64,000 nt of DNA from Streptomyces rubradiris (GTDB lineage: Bacteria > Actinomycetota > Actinomycetes > Streptomycetales > Streptomycetaceae): contig NZ_BNEA01000015.1 in NCBI RefSeq assembly GCF_016860525.1, positions 5,480,501 to 5,544,500 of the forward strand. Direction: 5' to 3'. Positions within the stretch are counted from its first letter, which is position 1, and the number at the start of each line of letters is the position of its first letter. Below the pieces are notes generated by a model. That model did not search any database and had not been told where the DNA came from. It saw nothing but the letters and a program-made list of their open reading frames with translations. Positions 53,069 to 61,400 of the stretch are shown here, one piece after another. A program made the translations under genes and the position numbers.

Positions 53069-54514
53069 GTGCGCGAACCCGTGTCACCGGTGCCACCCGG
53101 CCCGGCGCACGCCAAGGAGCCCCCGGCCGCGTCCGGTTCGGGTTCCGGTTCCGGTTCCGGCGGGATCTTCTCGCCGCCGTACCTCGCCGCCACCCTGACC
53201 TTCGCGGTGGTGATGTTCCTGACCGGGTTCGCCGCCCTGGCCGTGGTGCCCACCCTGCCGACGGCGGCCCGCGACCTGGACGGCGTGTCCCTGTTCCCCG
53301 TCGTGGCCGGCTGCTTCGTCGCCGCCGGGCTGTTCGGCGGGGTGCTCGGCGGGCACTGGGCGGACCGGTCCGGCGCCCGGCGGCCCCTCGCGCTCGGCAT
53401 GGTCCTGTCGGTGCTCACCCTGCTGGTGTCCGCGTCCAGCGTCTCCGTCTGGCAGCTCGCCGCCGGCCGGTTCGTGGACGGCCTGGCCGCGGGCCTGGTC
53501 GCGGTGTCGGTGACCACCGCCGTCGGCCAGGCCTACCCCGAGCACCTGCGGCCCCGGATGCTCGCGCTGCTGAGCGCCGGCTGGGTCCTGCCGTCCCTGC
53601 TCGGCCCGCCGCTGGCCGGCCTGGTCGTCCAGTGGTGGTCCTGGCGCGCGGTCTTCTACGGCCTGGCCGGGCTGACCGCCCTGCCCGCCGTGGCCCTGGT
53701 CCTCGTCCTGCGCCGGCCCGCCCCGCACCCGGCGAGCGGACCGACCGGGACCGGCGAAGTCCCCGCCGGGCGGCCCCCGTTGCTGGTCGCGGCCCTGCTC
53801 AGCGCGGGAGCGGCGCTCGGGCAGTACGGGGCCTCCGGGTGGGATCCGCGCCATCTGGCCGCGGTCGGCGCCGGTGTCGTCCTGCTCGCCCTCTTCGCGC
53901 CCCGGCTGCTGCCGCGCGGGACCTTGCGCGGGGCCCGGGGGCTGCCGGTCACGGTGCTGCTGCGCGGGCTGACCTCCGGCACCTACTTCGCCGTGGAGGC
54001 ACTGGTACCGCTGATGCTGATCACCGAGCGGCGGGTCGACGCGGTCGTGGTCGGCGCCGCGTTCACCGCCTCCGCCGTGCTGTGGGCCGCCGCCTCCTGG
54101 GTGCAGGGCAGGCTTCTCCAACACGTGGCCCGGCACCGGCTGGTCACGGCCGGCGCCCTGGTCATGGCCGCCGCCGTGGCCCTCGCGGTGGCCGGCTGCT
54201 CCGGCGGCCTGCCTGCGGTCACGGCCGCGGCGGCCATGCCGCTGTCCGCCGTCGGCATGGGGCTGCTCGACCCCTGCGTCACCGTGCTCTCCCTCAAGCA
54301 CAGCCCCCCGCACCGGCAGGGCCACACCACCAGCGCCCTGCAGACCAACATGAACCTCGGCCAGGTCGTCGTGCTCGCGCTGGCCTCCGCCGTCCTCAAC
54401 GCCTGCCTCGCCGCCGGCGCCGGCCCGCTCGGCGGCTACCGCGCGGCCTTCGCGCTGCTGCTCCTGCCGCCCCTGCTGGTCGCCGTGCTCGCGGTGCGCG
54501 CCCGCGGCGACTGA
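53069..54514 (+). CDS. MFS transporter
   Basis: Twelve-to-fourteen-helix exporter of 481 aa. A short cytosolic tail with a Gly-Ser repeat (GSGSGSGSGG) precedes helix 1 (YLAATLTFAVVMFLTGFAAL). LGGHWADRSGARRPLALG is motif A. GLLDPCVTVLSLKHSPPHRQG and an ALQTNMNLGQV segment occur late. The substrate is unknown. The GTG at 53069 follows GGGGGG; the alternative upstream start at 52991 overlaps the amidohydrolase gene. It follows that gene by 74 bp and may be co-transcribed. Confidence 0.88.
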   Translation: MREPVSPVPPGPAHAKEPPAASGSGSGSGSGGIFSPPYLAATLTFAVVMFLTGFAALAVVPTLPTAARDLDGVSLFPVVAGCFVAAGLFGGVLGGHWADRSGARRPLALGMVLSVLTLLVSASSVSVWQLAAGRFVDGLAAGLVAVSVTTAVGQAYPEHLRPRMLALLSAGWVLPSLLGPPLAGLVVQWWSWRAVFYGLAGLTALPAVALVLVLRRPAPHPASGPTGTGEVPAGRPPLLVAALLSAGAALGQYGASGWDPRHLAAVGAGVVLLALFAPRLLPRGTLRGARGLPVTVLLRGLTSGTYFAVEALVPLMLITERRVDAVVVGAAFTASAVLWAAASWVQGRLLQHVARHRLVTAGALVMAAAVALAVAGCSGGLPAVTAAAAMPLSAVGMGLLDPCVTVLSLKHSPPHRQGHTTSALQTNMNLGQVVVLALASAVLNACLAAGAGPLGGYRAAFALLLLPPLLVAVLAVRARGD

Positions 54515-54695
54515 CCACGGGGGCACTGACCGCAGGCGGCGGCGGAACGGGCACGCGCGGCCGTAACGATGCCATGAAGTGGGCTCGTTCAGGCGTGAAC
54601 CGGTCGCGTCCTGGGCACGGACCCCCTACCGGTGCGCCGAACCGCGCGGTGCCGGCAGGAGGAGGGCGTCATGGACCGTCGGATCCGGGTACGTG

Positions 54696-55439
54696 TCAGC
54701 CGGCGGCCCGCCGCGCCGCGCGGGCAGGAGATCGACCGCAGGACTCCCTCGGGGCGTGTGCTGCCGTACTGACCCGGCGGACCGCGGCGGCCAGCGCGGA
54801 GCGCAGCGGCTCCGGCGGCGGCGTGCCGTCCGGCGCGGCGCTCGCCGTGACCGCCGCCGCGACCTGCCGCAGCTTGGTGTTGGTGCGCTGGGACGCCTCC
54901 CGCAGGATGTCCCACGCCTGCTCGGGCGTGCAGGCGTGGGCCGCCATCAGGACGCCCCGGGCCTGGTCGATGACCGGGCGGGAGTCGATCGCGTGCCGCA
55001 ACTGCGCTATCTCCAGGCGCAGTACGTCCAGTTGCTCGGCGCGTTCCCGGGCCACCGCCGAGGCCGCGCGGTCGCGCAGACCGGCGGGCGGTGCGCCGCC
55101 GAGCGGGTCCACGGGGTCCAGGCCCGTCAGCTCCAGCACCCGGCGCGGCTGTCCGCGCCAGCCGGTGGCGGCGACCGGTACGTTTCGCCGGCGGCCGTAC
55201 TCGCGCAGCGTGTCCAGGGCCGTCAGCCCGGCCGTGTCCAGGAAGACCACCTCGCCGGCGTCCAGCTCGACCCGGTCGATGCCCGGCGGCAGCGCGGCCA
55301 GGGCCTCGGCGAGGGTGTCCGCGCCGCCGTGGACCAGTTCGCCCCGGGCGCCGAGGAGAGCCCGGCCGCCCTCCACGCGGACGCCGACGGTCAGGGGTAC
55401 CGCTCGTCCGCCCCGCGGTGCGCGTGCCGCCGTGGTCAT
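54696..55439 (-). CDS. STAS-ANTAR domain protein
   Basis: Regulatory protein of 247 aa combining two domains. Residues ~15-110 form a STAS domain (ALLGARGELVHGG, VELDAGEVVFLDTAGLTALDTL), where Thr follows the Asp in the usual phosphorylation position. Residues ~130-195 form an ANTAR domain (LRLEIAQLRHAIDSRPVIDQARGVLM, then AWDILREASQRTN), which binds paired stem-loops in RNA to prevent termination. It may link partner switching to transcript antitermination. The C-terminal ~45 residues are basic and unstructured. The ATG at 55439 has GGGAGGGGAG upstream. Confidence 0.9.
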   Translation of the reverse strand: MTTAARAPRGGRAVPLTVGVRVEGGRALLGARGELVHGGADTLAEALAALPPGIDRVELDAGEVVFLDTAGLTALDTLREYGRRRNVPVAATGWRGQPRRVLELTGLDPVDPLGGAPPAGLRDRAASAVARERAEQLDVLRLEIAQLRHAIDSRPVIDQARGVLMAAHACTPEQAWDILREASQRTNTKLRQVAAAVTASAAPDGTPPPEPLRSALAAAVRRVSTAAHAPRESCGRSPARAARRAAG

Positions 55440-56235
55440 GTCTCCCCTCCCGGTCCACCGATCCTCCATCGCCCCTCGCCTGCCCTCCGCACGCCGCCCT
55501 ACACCCACAGGGGCGACCCAGCAGCCGACCGCCCCCGACCACGCCCACGGCACCCCCCGCGCGCCCACGACACCCCTCGCGCGCCCACGGCACCCCCCGC
55601 GCGCCCACGGCGCCCCCTCCGGGCACCGGCCGCGCCTGCCAGGTGTCGGCCGCGCCTGCCGGGCGTCGGCTTCGTCCCGCCGGGGTGAGTCGCGTCTGCC
55701 GGGTGGCGGCCGTTCCTGCCGTCGTCAACCGCGCCTGCCGGGCGGAGGCCACGGCTGCCGGGGGCGGTCGCGTCGGCCGGCGTCAGCCTTCTTGCCGCGC
55801 CTCGCCTGTCAGGCGTCGGCCACCCCTGCCAGGGTGACGCGCGTCTGGCGGGGTGACCCACGTCCGCCGGGTGTCGGCTTCGTCCGCTGGTGTCGGCCAT
55901 GTTCGCCGTGGTGACCCGCGCTCACCAGCGTCGGCCGTGCCGTCCGAGTCCGGCCCATGCCCGCCGGGTGAAGGCCACTGCTGTCGGCTGTCGGCTGTCG
56001 GGTGTCGGCCGCGCCCGCCCGCCGTGGCGACCCACGTCCGCCGACCCACCCATGCCCGTCGGGCTCGGTCGGCTCCGTCAAGCACCGGCCCGCGTCCGCC
56101 GGCCCCCACCGCGCCCGCCCCCTACCCGCTCCCACCACCCCCGACTCCCCGCCCCCCCGGCCACGATCCGTGCTCGGTAGGGGTCGTGGAGGGCGCATAC
56201 TGGGCTGCTGTGTATCCGTGCGACTGGGAGATGGC
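55440..56235. repeat. Long intergenic region filled by a degenerate ~20-nt repeat array
   Basis: No gene is supported in this ~800 bp. From ~55530 to 55615 the unit is CGCGCGCCCACGGCACCCCC; from ~55625 to 56090 it changes to variants of GTCGGCCGCGCCTGCCGGGC. Units are 18-22 nt, usually 20, with heavy point change. The period is not a multiple of three, so frames here are not genes. The array separates divergent signalling genes. The stop-free ORFs are a by-product of base composition. Confidence 0.75.
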
Positions 56236-56619
56236 ATGAGCGCACCCGAGCCGGCCCGGCTGCTGCCGACGGCCGCCGTGCCGAAGCAGGCGGCGCCGCG
56301 GCTCGACGTGTACCCACTGACCGGGCGGAGCGGTTTCCGCGCGGTGGGCGAGGTGATCCTGCCCACGCGGGACACCTGGGAGCGCGCGTTGGAGCGGGTC
56401 GTGCGTGAGGCCGAGGACGTCGGGGGCGAGGACGTGTACTACTTGGAGCTTTCCGCGGTGACCTTCGTCGACGTGGCGGGCGCCGGCGTGCTGGCGGACA
56501 CCGCCAGGAGCCTGGACGGCCGCCGCCGGCTGGTGCTGGACCGACCACCGGATTCCTTGTCGCGGATACTGGGGCTGCTGTGGCCCGGCCTCACGGGGAT
56601 CGAGGTGTCGGCGTCATGA
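56236..56619 (+). CDS. STAS domain anti-sigma factor antagonist-like protein
   Basis: Protein of 127 aa with one STAS domain (residues ~25-120): SGFRAVGEVILPTRDTW, YYLELSAVTFVDVAGAGVLADTA and LVLDRPPDSLSRILGLL. In the SpoIIAA family a Ser is phosphorylated in the segment (D-S-x-G); here VDVAGAG has Ala, so classical phosphorylation is unlikely. ATG 56236 is preceded by GGGAG. It overlaps the ATP-binding partner gene (ATGA), a typical antagonist/kinase pair. Confidence 0.88.
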   Translation: MSAPEPARLLPTAAVPKQAAPRLDVYPLTGRSGFRAVGEVILPTRDTWERALERVVREAEDVGGEDVYYLELSAVTFVDVAGAGVLADTARSLDGRRRLVLDRPPDSLSRILGLLWPGLTGIEVSAS

Positions 56620-57575
56620 CCACGGCGACCCACCCCGTGGAACCGTTCGTCCACCCCGCGCTGTTCTACGCCGACACCCACCAGTACCTGGCCGGCACCG
56701 TGCCCTTCATCCGCGAGGGGCTGGCGGCGGGCGAGCCGGTCGCGGTCGCCGTGCCGGGGGAGAACCTGGCGCTGATCCAGGACGCCCTGGGCGCCGACGG
56801 CGACGCCGTACGGTTCCTGGACATGCGCGACGCCGGCCGCAACCCCGGCCGGATCATCCCCGGCGTGCTGCGCGCCTTCGCCGACGCCCAGGCCCCCGGC
56901 CGGCGGGTGCGCATCATCGGCGAACCGATCTGGGCGGGCCGCAGCACGGACGAGTACCCGGCCTGCGCCCAGCACGAGGCACTGATCAACGCGGCGTTCC
57001 AGGGCCGCGAGGTCACCATCCTGTGTCCCTACGACACCTCCCGCCTGGACGAAGAGGTGCTGGCCGACGCCCACGCCACCCACCCGGTGGTCATCCCGGC
57101 CGGCTCCGCCGCCGAGGTGGCCAGTACGGCGTACGACCCCGACGGCGTCGTGGACCGCTACAACCTGCCGTTGCCGCCCGCCCCCGCTCCCGGCGCCGGT
57201 CCCGAGGTGTTCGGCACCGCCTTCACCGAGGACGCCCTCTCCGTGGTCCGGCGCCTGGCCACCGACCACGGTGCCCGGCTGGGCCTGACCGGGACGGCCC
57301 TGGAGAACCTGGCGCTGATCACCGCCGAGCTGACCACGAACAGCGTGGTGCACGGCGGCGGCACGGGCACGCTGACGGTGTGGCCGCAGGACGGGTACGT
57401 GCTGTGCGAGGTCCGTGACAAGGGGCGTCTGGCCGACCCGCTGGCCGGCCGTCGCCCGCCCGCCCGCGACCAGCGCGGCGGACGCGGGCTGCTGCTGGTC
57501 AACCTGCTGTCCGACCTGGTGCGCGTCCACACCGGACCGGAGGGCACGACCATCCGCTCCTACCTGGGCCGTTGA
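56616..57575 (+). CDS. MEDS-domain sensor fused to RsbW-like ATPase
   Basis: Protein of 319 aa. Residues ~5-165 match the MEDS (DcmR-like) sensory domain: HPALFYADTHQYLAGTVPFIREGLAAGEPV, IIGEPIWAGRSTDEYPACAQHEALIN. Residues ~195-315 are a GHKL ATPase of the anti-sigma type: N-box ALITAELTTNSVVHGG, G1 VRDKGRLADP, G2 GGRGLLLVN. It likely binds or phosphorylates the upstream STAS protein and controls a sigma factor not encoded here. Its last 16 nt overlap the end of the convergent LysR gene. Confidence 0.9.
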   Translation: MTTATHPVEPFVHPALFYADTHQYLAGTVPFIREGLAAGEPVAVAVPGENLALIQDALGADGDAVRFLDMRDAGRNPGRIIPGVLRAFADAQAPGRRVRIIGEPIWAGRSTDEYPACAQHEALINAAFQGREVTILCPYDTSRLDEEVLADAHATHPVVIPAGSAAEVASTAYDPDGVVDRYNLPLPPAPAPGAGPEVFGTAFTEDALSVVRRLATDHGARLGLTGTALENLALITAELTTNSVVHGGGTGTLTVWPQDGYVLCEVRDKGRLADPLAGRRPPARDQRGGRGLLLVNLLSDLVRVHTGPEGTTIRSYLGR

Positions 57576-58537
57576 GGGCCGGGCCCGGCCGGGGCCCCGC
57601 CGCGCTCCTGCCCCGGGCCGCCGGCCCCGGCCTGCGCCGTCACCTCGGGCAGCGGGTCGGCGCGGCGAGCCACGTCGAGCAGGGCGTGCACGGCGGCCTC
57701 GGCCGGGCCCAGCCGGGTGCGCCAGCGGGCGACGATGCTGACGGGCCGGACCGGCTCGGTCAGCCGCACCTCGACCAGCTCGCCCTCGCGCAGCTCCCTG
57801 GCGACCGCCAGTTCCGGCAGCAGGGTGACGCCTTGCCCGTGCCCGATGAGCCGCAGCAGTGCCGCCAGCGAGCCTTGCAGCAGCGTCTGCCGGACCCCGG
57901 CCAGCAGGTCGCGGCCGAGGCGGTCCACCAGCATCTGCGAGGTGCAGCCGCGCTCGGCCACCAGGAAGTCGTAGCGCAGCAATTGTTCCGGGGTCACCTG
58001 TTCCCGCCGGGCCAGCGGGTGGCCGGGTGCCGCCAGCAGCACCGTCCGGTCGTGCCCCACCACCGCGTGCGGGCCGTCCACGCGGACGGCGTTGTCGTAC
58101 TGGAGGACGAGGTCCAGCTCGCCGGCCGCGAAGGACTGGTCGAGAAAGCCGCGGGCCGCCACGGTCAGAACGGTCTCGGCAGCCGGGTCCGGGCCGCCCG
58201 CGCCGTATTCCAGCGCGGCCAGCACCTCGGGCATCCAGGCGTGGGCCAGCGACTCCTGCGCTCCCACCCGCAGCCGGGTCCGCTCACCGCGGGCCGCCCG
58301 GCGCATCCGCTCCTCCAGCTCCAACGCCTCGCGCGCGTACGGCAGCAGCCGGGAACCGGCCTCCGTGAGCACCGCCCCGGTGCCCGCCCGGACCAGCACA
58401 CCGATCCCCAGATCCGCCTCCAGCCGCTTGAGCTGGGCGCTGACGCTGGACTGCGCGTAGCCCAGGGCCTGGGCGGCGGCCGAGATGCCACCGTGCTCGG
58501 CGACCGCGACGAGTGCGCGCAGATACCGGGAGTCCAT
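57560..58537 (-). CDS. LysR family transcriptional regulator
   Basis: Regulator of 325 aa. The N-terminal HTH (MDSRYLRALVAVAEHGG, ISAAAQALGYAQSSVSAQLKRLE) is followed by the two-lobe effector domain (LRVGAQESLAHAWMPEVL to IVARWRTRLGP). The ATG at 58537 starts at the conserved MDSRYLR; the longer frame to 58561 is unlikely. It is divergent from an MFS exporter with a clear palindrome between, so it probably activates or represses that gene. The C-terminus is a Gly/Pro-rich tail overlapping the neighbour. Confidence 0.93.
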   Translation of the reverse strand: MDSRYLRALVAVAEHGGISAAAQALGYAQSSVSAQLKRLEADLGIGVLVRAGTGAVLTEAGSRLLPYAREALELEERMRRAARGERTRLRVGAQESLAHAWMPEVLAALEYGAGGPDPAAETVLTVAARGFLDQSFAAGELDLVLQYDNAVRVDGPHAVVGHDRTVLLAAPGHPLARREQVTPEQLLRYDFLVAERGCTSQMLVDRLGRDLLAGVRQTLLQGSLAALLRLIGHGQGVTLLPELAVARELREGELVEVRLTEPVRPVSIVARWRTRLGPAEAAVHALLDVARRADPLPEVTAQAGAGGPGQERGGAPAGPGPQRPR

Positions 58538-58559
58538 GGGCGACAGCGTAACCACCCCC

Positions 58560-58574
58560 ATCGGACTGTCCGAT
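58560..58574. promoter_or_regulatory. LysR-type palindromic operator
   Basis: ATCGGA-CTG-TCCGAT is a perfect 6-bp inverted repeat, extended by CCCC and AGGGG on the two sides. It lies 22 bp from the LysR start and 56 bp from the MFS start and fits the T-N11-A pattern of LysR boxes. Confidence 0.7.
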
Positions 58575-58630
58575 AGGGGTCACGGACTTACGGCGTCGCG
58601 GGACGGCACGCCCTCGGACAGGCTGCCCGC

Positions 58631-60079
58631 ATGACCTTGGCAGAACGTGGCACGACTCCCGTGGAAACCGTGACGACCCGAGCGGTACCCCTGTGCGGCC
58701 CACCCGGACCGGCCCCCCGTACCGGAGGGCTCCGCATCGCGCCGTCCACCGGTGCCGGCCCCGCGTCGACCGGTCGTCTCGCTTTCGCCGGCATCGCCGT
58801 CGGCAACCTTCTCGTCCTGCTCGACACCTCCGTCCTCAATGTCGCCGTTCCCGACATCCAGGCGTCCCTGCACCCGTCGTCGGCCGCGCTGCCCTGGACC
58901 GTGGACGCCTACACGGTCGTCTTCGCCGGACTGCTGCTGGCCGGGGGAGTCGTCGCCGACCGCTGGGGCGCCCGGCGCGTCTACGCCTGCGCCCTCGCCC
59001 TGTTCGCCGCCCTGTCCGTCGCGTGCGCGCTCGCGCCGGGGGCCGGCACCCTGATCGCCGGCCGGGCCCTGCTCGGTGCCGCGGGCGCGGGCCTGGTACC
59101 CGCCTCGCTCGCGCTGCTGATCCACCTGAACCCCGACCCCGCCCGCCGCACCCGCGCCATCGGCGCCTGGACCGCGCTGAGCGGACTGGGCGCCGCCGTC
59201 GGTCCCGTCCTCGGCGGCGCCCTGGTCGAACTGGGCGGCTGGCGCCTGGTGTTCCTCGTCAATCCGCTACTGGCGCTGGCCGCGCTGCTGCCGGTCCGCC
59301 GGCTGCCCGCACCGCCCGTCCGCGACACCCGACCGCTGGACCGGCCGGGCCTGCTGCTGTCCACCGCCGGCCTCGGCCTGCTCACCTTCGGCCTGGCCGA
59401 GGCCGGTGTCGAGGGCTGGGCCGCGCCGCGGGCCCTGCTGCCCGTCGCCGCCGCGTCGGCCTGCTTCGCCGCCGTGGTCCTGGTGGAGCGCCGGTCGGCC
59501 TTCCCGGTGCTGCCCCCCGCCCTGCTCGTCCTGCCGAGGGTGCGGGCCGCGATGGCCGCCGCCGCGGTGTCCTGCTTCGCCTACTTCGGCGGCATGTACC
59601 AGCTCGCCGTATGGTTCCAGCACACCTACGACCTCACCCCGTTCCAGGCGGGTCTCGCCTCGCTGCCGATGGCCTTCCCCGTCTGCGTGATGCCGTTCTT
59701 CACCGGCCGGCTGGTCGCCCGCCACGGGCCGCGCCCGGTGCTGCTGGCCGGTACGTCCGCGGCGGTGACCGCCGGTGCGCTGCTCGCCTTTGCCACCGGT
59801 GACCATCCGCCGCTGCCGCTGGTCGTCGCCGCGGAGCTGGCGCTCGCCGCGACCGGCACACTGTCCATCCCCGGTGCCGCCGCGGCGGTCGCCGCGGCCG
59901 CGCCGGCCGAGTACGCCGCGACGAGCCAGGGCGCGTTGAACGGTATCCGGCAGGCCGGCTCCGCGCTGGGCGTGGCGGTCCTCGGCACCCTCGGAGGGCT
60001 CAGCACGTCCGGGTACGTTCTCCTGGGCGCCGGGATGTGCGCGGTGTGGGTGGTCGCGGCCGCCGGGGGCCGGGAGTGA
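58631..60079 (+). CDS. MFS transporter, DHA2 family
   Basis: Exporter of 482 aa with 14 helices. A polar N-terminal extension of ~50 residues precedes AGIAVGNLLVLLDTSVLNVAVPDIQ, the DHA2 helix-1 signature. LLAGGVVADRWGARRVYA is motif A and GAAVGPVLGG motif C. MAAAAVSCFAYFGGMYQLAVWFQH is typical of helix 9. ATG 58631 precedes the polar extension; a later start is possible but has no good SD. Likely induced through the divergent LysR regulator. Confidence 0.9.
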   Translation: MTLAERGTTPVETVTTRAVPLCGPPGPAPRTGGLRIAPSTGAGPASTGRLAFAGIAVGNLLVLLDTSVLNVAVPDIQASLHPSSAALPWTVDAYTVVFAGLLLAGGVVADRWGARRVYACALALFAALSVACALAPGAGTLIAGRALLGAAGAGLVPASLALLIHLNPDPARRTRAIGAWTALSGLGAAVGPVLGGALVELGGWRLVFLVNPLLALAALLPVRRLPAPPVRDTRPLDRPGLLLSTAGLGLLTFGLAEAGVEGWAAPRALLPVAAASACFAAVVLVERRSAFPVLPPALLVLPRVRAAMAAAAVSCFAYFGGMYQLAVWFQHTYDLTPFQAGLASLPMAFPVCVMPFFTGRLVARHGPRPVLLAGTSAAVTAGALLAFATGDHPPLPLVVAAELALAATGTLSIPGAAAAVAAAAPAEYAATSQGALNGIRQAGSALGVAVLGTLGGLSTSGYVLLGAGMCAVWVVAAAGGRE

Positions 60080-60127
60080 CGGGCGCCCGGGAGTGACGGC
60101 GCCCTCGCACGACGCCGCAGGGGCCCC

Positions 60128-61165
60128 TCACGCCGCCAGCGGATTGAGCTGGAGCGGCTCGATCCGCCCCTCCAGCATCGCCCCGAGCCCCTGTGCCGCG
60201 CACACGTCCGGGCGTTCGGCGATGTGCACCGGCATCCCCGTGGCCCGCCGCAGCATCTGGTCGAAGCCGGGCAGCAGGGCCGAGCCGCCGACCATCACGA
60301 TCCCCCGGTCGGCGAGGTCGGCCACCAGGTCGGGCGGGCAGTCGCGCAGCACCTTCCCGATGCCGTCCAGGACGGCCGTCAGCGGCGTCTGGATCGCGTC
60401 CCGTACGGCCGCGGTGTCCACGCGCACGCTGCGGGCCAGCCCCGTGGCCACGTCCCGGCCGTGGATCTCGGCCGACGCCGGGCCGTGCGGGGTGAGGCCG
60501 TTGCCGGACAGCGCCAGGTGCAGCGGCCGTACCGACTGGGTGGGCAGCACCAGTTCGTGCGCGTGCCGCAGGTGCTGCACGATCGCGTGGTCCACGGCCT
60601 CGCCGCCCACCGGGATGCGCTCGGCGGCGACGATGGAGCCCAGCGAGAGCACCGCGACCTGGGTCGCCGCCGCCCCGCACACCATGATCATGGTGGCCTC
60701 GGGCCGCTCCACCGGCAGCCCGCAGCCCACCGCGGCGGCGATCAGCGTGTCCACCAGCTCCACCCGGCGCGCCCCCAGCCCGACCAGCGTCTCGACGGTC
60801 GCCCGCTGGGCCAGTGGGTCGGCGCCGTGCGGGGCGCAGGCCGCCGCCCGCAGCCGGGGCTTGCGGCGCAGCATGCGGTGCGTCTTGTCGCCCAGCAGGT
60901 GCCGCAGCATGCGCTGGGCCATCTCGATGTCGACCACGGTGCCGCCGGAGACGGGCCGGACGACCTTGATGTAGTCGGGGGTGCGGCCCGTCATCTGCTC
61001 CGCGAACTCGCCGACGGCGATGAGCGCGCCGCTGCGGGTGTTCACGGCGGCGGCCGAGGGCTGGTCCACGACCAGACCGGCGCCCTTCACGTACACCCGG
61101 GTACGCGCCGCGCCCAGGTCGACGGCGAAGTGGCAGCGGCGCAACTGCTCCAGGCTGACGGTCAC
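60128..61165 (-). CDS. mbl: MreB-like actin homolog (Mbl)
   Basis: Bacterial actin of 345 aa. VDLGAARTRVYVKGAG is the first phosphate-binding motif, KVVRPVSGGTVVDIEMAQRML the MreB signature, and GIVMVGGSALLPGFDQML the adenosine motif. HxxxD-like regions are weaker than in true MreB, as in the divergent Streptomyces Mbl. In Streptomyces, MreB and Mbl act in spore-wall synthesis rather than vegetative elongation. The name follows the recalled S. coelicolor position. GTG 61165 has GGGAGG upstream (spacing 8). No mreC/mreD adjoins it. Confidence 0.88.
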   Translation of the reverse strand: MTVSLEQLRRCHFAVDLGAARTRVYVKGAGLVVDQPSAAAVNTRSGALIAVGEFAEQMTGRTPDYIKVVRPVSGGTVVDIEMAQRMLRHLLGDKTHRMLRRKPRLRAAACAPHGADPLAQRATVETLVGLGARRVELVDTLIAAAVGCGLPVERPEATMIMVCGAAATQVAVLSLGSIVAAERIPVGGEAVDHAIVQHLRHAHELVLPTQSVRPLHLALSGNGLTPHGPASAEIHGRDVATGLARSVRVDTAAVRDAIQTPLTAVLDGIGKVLRDCPPDLVADLADRGIVMVGGSALLPGFDQMLRRATGMPVHIAERPDVCAAQGLGAMLEGRIEPLQLNPLAA

Positions 61166-61307
61166 GGCGGATCCTCCCGAATGCGCGGGCCTTGGGGTGC
61201 CCGACTGGTCGGCGGGCCCACTGGCATCCTGACGCGCGGCCGGGAGCGGGCGCCCGCTGGGCACGGCCGGGCGGGGTGCCGCCGAACGGGCGTAATTCCC
61301 GGCCGCA

Positions 61308-61400
61308 CCGGTGTGTCGGCGGGCCACAAGACCTGTCGGTGGGTCACAGGCCGCCGGGTCGCGGTCCTGTCGGGTGACAGTCCTGCCGGCGGGTCACAGC
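61308..61400. repeat. Short degenerate repeats between Mbl and the multidomain gene
   Basis: Units resembling CCTGTCGGTGGGTCACAG recur (61332-61349, with variants around 61366-61380 and 61383-61399). They flank and run into the 3' end of the next gene. Function unknown; the core CCTGCCGG resembles those of the repeats near 4.0 kb and 55.6 kb. Confidence 0.45.

Noticed and set aside
55500..56130. CRISPR array
   Set aside because: Units are ~20 nt, directly adjacent and heavily degenerate, with no unique spacers and no cas genes nearby.
55783..56375. Overlapping frames with GDPRxPxxGxV-type repeats in the 55.5-56.2 kb spacer
   Set aside because: The repeat period is about 20 nt, not a multiple of 3. 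No frame has coding bias or an SD, so the frames are repeat by-products.
57560..58576. Plus-strand frame from 57572 to 58576 as a separate gene
   Set aside because: It is antisense to the LysR regulator, whose HTH and effector domain are clear on the minus strand.
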